From: an uncultured Clostridia bacterium
GTDB lineage: Bacteria > Bacillota > Clostridia > Christensenellales > Borkfalkiaceae
Direction of reading: 5' to 3'
Assembly: GCA_947174975.1 (NCBI GenBank)
Contig: CAMWLA010000026.1
Span: forward strand, 1-12,100
DNA: 12,100 bases
The notes under the pieces were generated by a model. The model was not told the origin of the DNA. It worked only from the letters and a program-made list of their open reading frames with translations, and did no database searches. This document shows, piece by piece, positions 6,647 through 12,100 of this stretch (positions are counted from its first letter, which is position 1; each line of letters starts with the position of its first letter). The translations under genes were made by a program, and so were the position numbers.

Positions 6647-8958
6647 AGTTTTTGTTTAATCTTATTTATTGTGTTGTACAATTCGGAATTACTTAAATCA
6701 GTTTTAACACCGCGGAAAAGCTTGAATTTTCCGTCTTCAAACGAAATTAAGAGAAGCTGACGGAAAACCTCCAAAGCAAACGCCGTCTGCACGGCTGAGG
6801 CGCAAATTTCGCTTTTAATTGCAACTTCGCCGCTGTCACTGCCCTCGATAGCCCCCATATTAGTGAGAACTACGGAAAATATTTTTAAAAGGTCGCCCCT
6901 TTGCGCGGACAGAGGTTTTATATAATTATAGCCGCAAATATCGCTGCACATAATTACGTTTTTGCCGTCAATGCGGTATCTAACGCCGTCGGGCTGGCGG
7001 TCAAGGAAAATTATCCGCTTAAAACCGCTTAAATCGCAGTCCATGCGGGGCGAAACAAGCACAGTATCGGCAAGGTTGCCCGACGAAAGAGAAAACAGCT
7101 CGACTGGGAATTTTTCGATATTTTTGTAGTTTGCAAGCGTTGCATAATCGGTTGCAATATAAAGTGTGCCGTAATTTGCACCGCTTGACATGATTTCGTC
7201 TATTTCAGCGTGAGTTTTCTCTGAAATTTCGCAATCGCATTTGGGGCAAGCAAGCGTTAAAATATTGTTTACGGCTATTTCTTCCGCACAATGTTTGCCG
7301 GCGTCGCGATTTGTGATTACGTCGCGAACGTAGCCCTTGACGTACTCCCTTCCGCGGAATTTGGAAACGTTGTATTCAAAAACACAGCTCTTAGGTGCGT
7401 TACTTTCCAAAAGGTATGTGAATTTTGCACCGCTGAAAAACATAAGTTCTATCTTATCGTTCTTTATAGAAATATGCGGTGACAGAGGCTTTACGGGGTG
7501 AACTTCGGAAGCTTTTTCTTCTATCACGAACATCGGGCGGCGGTTGCCTACGCCGAAGGGTTCAAGCATTTCCAGCTCGTGCGCGAAGCGTTCGGAATAG
7601 CCTCTTTCAAGCTTTCCGCTGATATATACAGTATGCTCGAAATCGGCGGGCGAATAGTTTGCGGAAAGGTATTCGTTAAGCTCCTCTTCCAATTTTTCGA
7701 AGTTTTCGATTTCTATATTTACGCCCGCGGCTTGCGCGTGACCGCCGAACTCGGCAATGCACCCCTCGCAAGCTTTCAGCGCTTCGAATACGTTGATATT
7801 TTCAACCGAACGCACGCTTCCTTTAAGCATATTTCCGTTTCTGACAAACAGAAGCGCGGGGCGCGCGTATTCTTCCGCAAGGCGCGCGGCGACTATTCCG
7901 ACGAAACCCGTGTTCCAGTTTTCGTCCCACAGCATTATTACTTTGCCGTATGCGCCCTTTTCCTTTATTTTCTGCTTTGCGCTTAAATACAGCTCGTCAC
8001 AGTATTTCTGGCGTTCTATGTTGTACGCGGTAAGCTTTGCCGAAAGGTTGAAAATTTCGTTTTCGTCGGTTTCGGTAAATAGGCGCACCGCGGAATTAGC
8101 GTCCCCCATTCTGCCCGCTGCGTTTATCTTGGGCGCGAGGTTAAACGCAACCGTCTGCGCCGTAACCGCGCTGTCGTTCTTGGTGAAAAAGCCCGAATAA
8201 CACGGACGGGGTTTATCGTTTATAAGCTTTAACCCTTCGCTGACTATATTTCTGTTTTCGCCGGTAAGCGGTACACTGTCCGCTACGGTGGCAATAGTTG
8301 CAAAATCGAGGTAACTGTAAGCGCTTTCGCCGTTGAGAGCAACGGCAACCTTTAACGCCACGCCGGCACCGCAGAGATTATCGTATATATATCCGTCGTT
8401 GAATTTGGGGTTAATACAAATACAGTCGGGAATAGTATCGGGCAGCTCGTGATGGTCGGTAACTATCACTTCCGCACCTTGCTCTTTTATGTACTCGACT
8501 TCCTCAGCGCAAGAAATTCCGCAGTCTACGGTAATGAAAAGCTGGGGAAAATATTCGTCAAAAATAGTATCTATAGATGTTTTATTAAGTCCGTAGCCGT
8601 CGCGGCGTTCGGGGACGAAAATTATCGGTTCTATTCCGAAATCGCACAGCGCGCGGTACATTATAGTCGACGCGCAGATGCCGTCGGCGTCATAGTCGCC
8701 GTAAACCGCAACCGTCCAGCCCTCGTCGCGGGCGCGGGTAATCAGCTCCACCGCCTCGGCCATGCCGCTCATTTTAAAGGGCGAAATGAACTGCTCGCGC
8801 GAAGGACGGATAAAAGAGATTATCTTCTCCTTATCGTCTATTCCCCTACCGTACAGAATTTTAACGGTATCTTCCAAAAGCCCGCATTCAAACGCGAGCT
8901 GTTTTACGGTATTAAGTTGTTCTGCCGAAAATTCGTACTCGGGTATTATTTTTTTCAT
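6643..8958 (-). CDS. recJ: Single-stranded-DNA-specific 5'-3' exonuclease RecJ
   Basis: DHH-family nuclease that degrades single-stranded DNA 5' to 3' in recombinational repair and mismatch repair. Numbered from the ATG at 8958 (771 residues): motif I D88-Y-D90-A-D92-G, D145 (VDCGIS), the DHH triad 168-170 and the NAAGRMGDAN segment form the Mn-binding DHH domain; DHHA1 follows with GGHAQAAG (405-412), then an OB-like domain (about 440-550) and an extension from about 555 to the end, as in Firmicutes RecJ. A compact cysteine cluster, CPKCDC, lies at the start of that extension (about 571-576). An in-frame TTG at 8982 would add eight residues; I prefer the ATG because the added segment does not look like family sequence, but neither start has a Shine-Dalgarno. 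It is the first gene of the recJ-rel-MBL-hemZ operon and follows the secF terminator and the structured intergenic element. Confidence 0.96.
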   Translation of the reverse strand: MKKIIPEYEFSAEQLNTVKQLAFECGLLEDTVKILYGRGIDDKEKIISFIRPSREQFISPFKMSGMAEAVELITRARDEGWTVAVYGDYDADGICASTIMYRALCDFGIEPIIFVPERRDGYGLNKTSIDTIFDEYFPQLFITVDCGISCAEEVEYIKEQGAEVIVTDHHELPDTIPDCICINPKFNDGYIYDNLCGAGVALKVAVALNGESAYSYLDFATIATVADSVPLTGENRNIVSEGLKLINDKPRPCYSGFFTKNDSAVTAQTVAFNLAPKINAAGRMGDANSAVRLFTETDENEIFNLSAKLTAYNIERQKYCDELYLSAKQKIKEKGAYGKVIMLWDENWNTGFVGIVAARLAEEYARPALLFVRNGNMLKGSVRSVENINVFEALKACEGCIAEFGGHAQAAGVNIEIENFEKLEEELNEYLSANYSPADFEHTVYISGKLERGYSERFAHELEMLEPFGVGNRRPMFVIEEKASEVHPVKPLSPHISIKNDKIELMFFSGAKFTYLLESNAPKSCVFEYNVSKFRGREYVKGYVRDVITNRDAGKHCAEEIAVNNILTLACPKCDCEISEKTHAEIDEIMSSGANYGTLYIATDYATLANYKNIEKFPVELFSLSSGNLADTVLVSPRMDCDLSGFKRIIFLDRQPDGVRYRIDGKNVIMCSDICGYNYIKPLSAQRGDLLKIFSVVLTNMGAIEGSDSGEVAIKSEICASAVQTAFALEVFRQLLLISFEDGKFKLFRGVKTDLSNSELYNTINKIKQKL

Positions 8959-8984
8959 AGTATTTAAATGAAATATAAGCAAAC

Positions 8985-9145
8985 TTCGGTTTCTCTAAGC
9001 AAGCAGTACAAGGCGACTGCGCAAACCGCAAGGGAGCTTACAATGAAGTAAGTGTCGTACCGATGCCGAGGGTTCCCTTTGGGAAACGGCATACCGCAGC
9101 GGTGCGTAAAGTCAACGCCGTAATGCACCGCTTAGAGGAAGCGAA
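8985..9145. repeat. Structured inverted-repeat element between secF and recJ (MITE-like or ncRNA candidate)
   Basis: A 161-bp non-coding block bounded by 16-bp imperfect terminal inverted repeats: TTCGGTTTCTCTAAGC (8985-9000) and the complement of TTCGCTTCCTCTAAGC (9130-9145), differing at two positions. As RNA the ends pair over 16 positions with one mismatch and one wobble. Inside are four hairpins: 9003-9020 (GCAGT/ACTGC), 9037-9052 (CTTAC/GTAAG), 9063-9092 (ATGCCG/CGGCAT with an inner TTCCC/GGGAA), and 9098-9132 (AGCGGTGC/GCACCGCT). The last shares three bases with the outer stem, so folds may compete. No plausible reading frame or transposase is present. It is GC-richer than the adjacent A/T-rich recJ start region. 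It may be a dispersed non-autonomous repeat or a structured RNA, possibly a leader for recJ; one copy cannot decide. Confidence 0.6.
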
Positions 9146-9182
9146 AACACAAAAGGCGGGACTTAGCCCGCCTTTTTGTTTT
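9144..9182 (-). terminator. Rho-independent terminator of secDF (can act in both directions)
   Basis: A 6-bp GC stem GGCGGG/CCCGCC (9155-9160 with 9167-9172), extended by four A-T pairs to 10 bp, closes a six-base loop. On the minus strand it begins about 12 nt after the secF stop and is followed by TTTTGTGTTTT. On the plus strand it is followed by TTTTTGTTTT, so it would also stop transcription arriving from the recJ side. It separates secDF from the recJ operon. Confidence 0.93.
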
Positions 9183-9187
9183 ATCGA

Positions 9188-10162
9188 TTATTTCTTACTT
9201 TTAGAGCGGGCTTTGACTGTATCGCCTATACGCTTAATTCTGGTATATACGGGCGGAACAAAGAACACCGTACCGTACATTGCGGAAGCTACGCTTATTA
9301 TAGCGAGCAGCGCGGGCGTCAAAATTGTCAATGCCGACATTGCGCTTATTGAAAGCATTACGAATATCACTACCGCCACAGTTGCAATTCCTACAACGGA
9401 ATAGAGAATACTTTTGAAGCTTTCGGAAACTGAGATATCAGTCTGCTCGTCGCCGTCAAGCTTTGCAAAATTCTCTTTCTTTAAGTTGCGGCGATATCTG
9501 TCGAAGATAAATCCGCACGCAATCATAGTTACGAGTACCGTCAACGCGCCGAACGCAACCGCCGAAATGCCGACGGGCACACGAGTTATTGCAAGTAAGG
9601 ATACGTAAATCACGAGGTTATGGACGTTTGCAAGGAACGCCGCAAAAGCCATAGTGACTTTGTAGCGAATTAAGAAATATAAGAACTGCAAAACTATTGC
9701 AACGACTATTGCTATTGATGCAAAGGTTAAAACCTTTCCGCCGTTGAGCTGAGTTGCAAACGAATGGAAAGCTGCGTAGCTTTGCGCGGTTTCGACTTTC
9801 TTTTCAAACTCGCTTTGAATACCTGTTACGGTTTCGGCAAGTTTAGCTTCGTCAACGCCCTTAGAGAATTTGTAGATAATTCTGCCGCCTTCGGAAGTGT
9901 CGCCCGAAGCAACAGCAAAATAGCTCACTCCGGCTTTATCAAACACGCCGTCGCAGATATCCATTACTTCCTTTTCGTCGCTATAATCGACGTAAGCGTA
10001 ATTTACTTCAACGGTGTTGTAGCTTTTGAATTCCGCGCCGAAGTTGAAATATCCGTCCGCCACGAAGTGACAGATAAGCCCTACGGCCACACCTATCACC
10101 GCCAAAACGGTAGATATTATTATAAACAAGTGCATTTTGGAAGAAAGTTTCAAATTAGTCAT
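9188..10162 (-). CDS. secF: SecF-like protein-export membrane protein, divergent
   Basis: RND-type membrane partner of SecD, which helps pull secreted proteins out of the SecYEG channel. The 324-residue product has TM1 (about 11-34), an extracytoplasmic domain (35-143) and five C-terminal membrane helices (about 144-165, 168-193, 196-219, 251-275, 278-305), the SecF topology, with a basic tail. The conserved FDR at the end of TM4 is kept (220-222). However, the NDT that normally precedes it is I214-A215-C216, so the coupling aspartate is lost, and the HD of the preceding region is HN (181-182). The usual DFTGG motif of the extracytoplasmic domain is replaced by NFGAEFKS. The ATG at 10162 overlaps the secD end by 8 nt and has GGGAGGA eight bases upstream, which decides the start over an upstream alternative at 10198. 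Position after secD makes the identity firm despite weak motifs. Confidence 0.85.
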   Translation of the reverse strand: MTNLKLSSKMHLFIIISTVLAVIGVAVGLICHFVADGYFNFGAEFKSYNTVEVNYAYVDYSDEKEVMDICDGVFDKAGVSYFAVASGDTSEGGRIIYKFSKGVDEAKLAETVTGIQSEFEKKVETAQSYAAFHSFATQLNGGKVLTFASIAIVVAIVLQFLYFLIRYKVTMAFAAFLANVHNLVIYVSLLAITRVPVGISAVAFGALTVLVTMIACGFIFDRYRRNLKKENFAKLDGDEQTDISVSESFKSILYSVVGIATVAVVIFVMLSISAMSALTILTPALLAIISVASAMYGTVFFVPPVYTRIKRIGDTVKARSKSKK

Positions 10163-11708
10163 CTTCAAGTTCCTCCCTCTTAAATCCGCAGAATGCAAAC
10201 TTGTCGCGAACGGTTGAAGATACTACGAACCACATAAACCGCGTGAACCAATAAAGGAGATACGAAGCGATTGATGCAATGAAGAATATCAATCCGCACG
10301 CCGCAAGCTCGCCTACGCCTACGAGCGCAAGTATGAGCGATACCGCAACGAGTACGATATGAAGTTCGAGTATGCCTTTCAAAAGGCTCTTATAAGCAGA
10401 CTTTACAGCCGACTGCATCGTCTTGCCCTTTTGAGTTTCTTGCCTTACTTTTTCGAAAAGAACGAAGTTCGATCCGCACAGAAGCGCAAGTCCAGCCATT
10501 GCAAAGATTGCCCCCGTTACAGTAAGCTGAATACCTATAAGCATAAGCGCAACAACTATCGTCAACGAATACATTATAATGACGATTGCGTTAACGAAGC
10601 CGAGCATTCTGTATCTTACTGCCGAATATACGATAGCCGCAACTATTATAGCCAACAGCGAACAGAAAAGGAATATCGCCGCATTGTTGCCCAAAGCGGG
10701 GCTTGTATATATGATATCGATATCGTTTGCGGTGCCGTAATCAAGAGTGATTGCTTCACCGTCTATGCACGAATTGAGAACGGTTGCATAGTTTATTGCC
10801 GTCTGCTCGTCGGGAACGGTGATAAGGAAGCTTTCTTGTGAAATCTCCTCTTCCAATCCCAGCGACAGCAACTGGCTGTCTCCTACGTAGAAGCCGACCG
10901 CCTTTTCGTTGCTTGCCGCGGAAACTCGTTTGGAAATATCTTCAAACTTCTCAACGCCGACTTTCGTCAGATCCACCCTAACGTAATGTCCGCCGCCGCG
11001 TGAAAGCTTTTTAAAGCCCTTGAAGTACGAATTAACGTCGTCGTTAATTTTTGTTAAAATTTTGTCGTGTCCCTCGCCCACTTCGCTGTTTCGAAGTGAC
11101 AGTTCGCCGCCGAAAGCCATGTTTTTGATTGCATTGCTTACAATCGTCTGCTTGTCCGTACGGGAATTTTCCGATTTGGTATGTTCCGTATCGCGATAAT
11201 CGGAATACGAATAATTGGTGGGAACGGAAACGACTAACGTCAAATCGTCGCGTACCGATACGGAATATGACGAATAGCCCTTTTCACCGAGGCGCTTGGA
11301 GAGTATTTCCGCGTCGTGCTTGACGCTTTTAATAAGCTCCTTTCCGTCCTTGTCGTCGACGAGAACTTCTTGCTCAACGTAAAGGTTGCCGATCTTTTCA
11401 TATTTTTCAATATATTCGTCGTGCTTCTTCTGCGCTTCTTCGACTTCTTTGCTATTATCGTCGGTTTTTTCGGGAACTTCGGGAATGCCGAAATTATAGT
11501 CGGCTTCGGAAATTACGCCTTTCGGATACAACACAGCAACGGCTTCGCCCGTAAGGTCGCCGCCCAAATTGATACTTGTTATAAACGAATTGTATTTATT
11601 TACCTTGCCAGATCCCGCAACGGGGAAAGACACGGTGGCAAAAAATGCAAGAACTACGATGGCTGCAACGAGTATCGCCGTTATTATTGCCGATTTTATT
11701 TTGCCCAT
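10155..11708 (-). CDS. secD: SecD-like protein-export membrane protein, divergent
   Basis: Membrane component of the SecDF complex, acting at the outer face of the Sec translocon. The 517-residue product has an N-terminal membrane anchor (about 6-31), a large extracytoplasmic region (32-342) and a C-terminal helix bundle (about 343-500). LGGDLTG (48-54) corresponds to the family's LGLDLQGG. A charged, coiled-coil-like stretch rich in Glu and Lys (about 76-122) interrupts the first extracytoplasmic domain. In TM4 the family sequence VDANVLIFERIRE appears as C-G412-SNFVLFEKVRQE, so the proton-relay aspartate is glycine; the later DANITT is ELHIVL (448-453). AGGAG lies seven bases before the ATG. 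A near-consensus promoter lies just upstream, and secF follows with an 8-nt overlap. Identity rests on topology, partial motifs and the secF neighbour; function may be altered. Confidence 0.87.
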   Translation of the reverse strand: MGKIKSAIITAILVAAIVVLAFFATVSFPVAGSGKVNKYNSFITSINLGGDLTGEAVAVLYPKGVISEADYNFGIPEVPEKTDDNSKEVEEAQKKHDEYIEKYEKIGNLYVEQEVLVDDKDGKELIKSVKHDAEILSKRLGEKGYSSYSVSVRDDLTLVVSVPTNYSYSDYRDTEHTKSENSRTDKQTIVSNAIKNMAFGGELSLRNSEVGEGHDKILTKINDDVNSYFKGFKKLSRGGGHYVRVDLTKVGVEKFEDISKRVSAASNEKAVGFYVGDSQLLSLGLEEEISQESFLITVPDEQTAINYATVLNSCIDGEAITLDYGTANDIDIIYTSPALGNNAAIFLFCSLLAIIVAAIVYSAVRYRMLGFVNAIVIIMYSLTIVVALMLIGIQLTVTGAIFAMAGLALLCGSNFVLFEKVRQETQKGKTMQSAVKSAYKSLLKGILELHIVLVAVSLILALVGVGELAACGLIFFIASIASYLLYWFTRFMWFVVSSTVRDKFAFCGFKREELEDD

Positions 11709-11749
11709 TTATCTACTCCTATTTGTAATTAAAACTTATTAACTACACC

Positions 11750-11778
11750 ATTATATAGGAAAAAATTTTTTCCGTCAA
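11750..11778 (-). promoter_or_regulatory. secDF promoter (sigma-A type)
   Basis: On the minus strand TTGACG (11773-11778), a 17-bp spacer and a perfect TATAAT (11750-11755) form a near-consensus vegetative promoter. Transcription would start near 11743, giving a leader of about 35 nt that carries the secD ribosome binding site, too short for a riboswitch or an arrest peptide. The spacer holds a perfect palindrome, listed separately. The promoter means secDF is expressed independently of the maturase gene upstream, although no terminator is visible between them. Confidence 0.85.
11758..11773. repeat. 16-bp perfect palindrome in the secD promoter spacer
   Basis: GGAAAAAATTTTTTCC reads the same on both strands and fills the space between the -35 and -10 boxes, touching the last base of the -35. 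It could be a regulator's operator, since binding there would block RNA polymerase. Alternatively the phased A6T6 tract may only shape promoter DNA. The palindrome itself is certain; its role is inference. Confidence 0.5.
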
Positions 11779-11807
11779 TTAATTATTGTTTTCAAGCCCG
11801 CATTTTT

Positions 11808-12100
11808 TTAATTTTTGTCGTCTTTTTTACGAGCTAAGGCGTGCATACCGCACTCTATACGCTTTTTCATCATTGCGCAAGTCACCGGATAGGGTTTATT
11901 TACGTTTCCCATAAAATTGTAGTTGTTTGCACTGCAGCCGCCGCTACATATAAATTTTGCAAAACAATTATCGCAGTCTTCACGCGTGAAAAGGCTGTTT
12001 TCTGCAAAGCTTTTGCGGATATCCTTTTTAAGAATGCCCTCTTTAACGTTGCCCATCAAAAAATCCTTATTGCCCGCAAACTGATGGCAAGGATATATAT
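11808..12100 (-). CDS. SCIFF-peptide radical SAM maturase, C-terminal SPASM region only (runs off the right edge)
   Basis: The last roughly 96 residues of a radical SAM/SPASM enzyme that installs thioether crosslinks in the small SCIFF (six cysteines in forty-five) peptide of Clostridia. The frame stays open upstream to the window edge, so internal TTG/ATG codons near 12059 are not the start. Visible auxiliary-cluster ligands and signatures are YPCHQFAGN at the edge, the block C-x2-C-x5-C-x3-C in DCDNCFAKFICSGGCSANNYNF, then VTCAM and IECGM close to the C-terminus. The conserved NKPYPVTC segment and the radical SAM core position outside the window fit this family specifically among SPASM proteins. 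The precursor peptide gene, usually just upstream, would lie beyond 12100. It precedes secD by about 100 nt on the same strand, an arrangement I recall from many Clostridia; whether the peptide is exported by this Sec system is unknown. Confidence 0.88.
   Translation of the reverse strand, partial: IYPCHQFAGNKDFLMGNVKEGILKKDIRKSFAENSLFTREDCDNCFAKFICSGGCSANNYNFMGNVNKPYPVTCAMMKKRIECGMHALARKKDDKN

Noticed and set aside
8958..9010. Possible recJ promoter (TTGCTT, 18-bp spacer, TTATAT) next to the recJ start
   Set aside because: The -10 match is poor at its second position and the implied start would leave almost no leader; not strong enough to call.
9063..9404. Plus-strand open frame starting inside the structured element and running opposite secF
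   Set aside because: It crosses the bidirectional terminator and is antisense to SecF, with no ribosome binding site or recognisable protein features.
10163..10198. Upstream start for secF at 10198
   Set aside because: It would extend the overlap with secD to 44 nt, while the ATG at 10162 has a well-placed strong ribosome binding site and begins with a typical SecF N-terminus.
12054..12059. TTG/ATG near 12059 as the start of a separate 83-residue protein
   Set aside because: The same frame continues upstream to the window edge with conserved maturase sequence (YPCHQFAGN), so these codons are internal to a larger gene.

Overview
The window looks like chromosomal housekeeping DNA from an uncultured or gut-type member of the Clostridia (Firmicutes). 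Evidence for this is the SPASM-type radical SAM maturase of the SCIFF peptide next to secD/secF, a HemZ-type radical SAM protein, a RecJ with the Firmicutes-type C-terminal extension, a bifunctional Rel, and AGGAGG-like ribosome binding sites. A Christensenellales-like lineage is possible, but that is a guess from general appearance. Every recognisable gene is on the minus strand, so the window reads right to left.

From right to left: (1) the C-terminal end of a SCIFF-peptide radical SAM maturase (11808 to the right edge). (2) A near-consensus promoter with a 16-bp palindrome in its spacer, then secD and secF, overlapping by 8 nt and closed by a strong intrinsic terminator that can work in both directions. 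(3) An intergenic element at 8985-9145 with imperfect 16-bp terminal inverted repeats and several internal hairpins. (4) A tightly overlapping operon recJ - rel - MBL-fold hydrolase - hemZ (overlaps of 4, 1 and about 14 nt). (5) A strong extended -10 promoter with a structured leader, then rpsO, then pnp, which runs off the left edge with only its extreme C-terminus missing.

Functionally the window combines late-stage protein translocation (SecD/SecF), single-strand DNA processing (RecJ), the stringent response ((p)ppGpp turnover by Rel), ribosome assembly (S15) and RNA turnover (PNPase). There is no CRISPR array, phage, transposase, tRNA or rRNA gene here.

Three things deserve a second look. 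SecD and SecF are both divergent and have lost the transmembrane aspartates that the family uses for proton coupling. The 161-bp structured inverted-repeat element between secF and recJ is not explained by any gene. The rpsO and pnp leaders each contain a clear hairpin that could be an autoregulatory site. I did not find a convincing wholly new multi-gene system.
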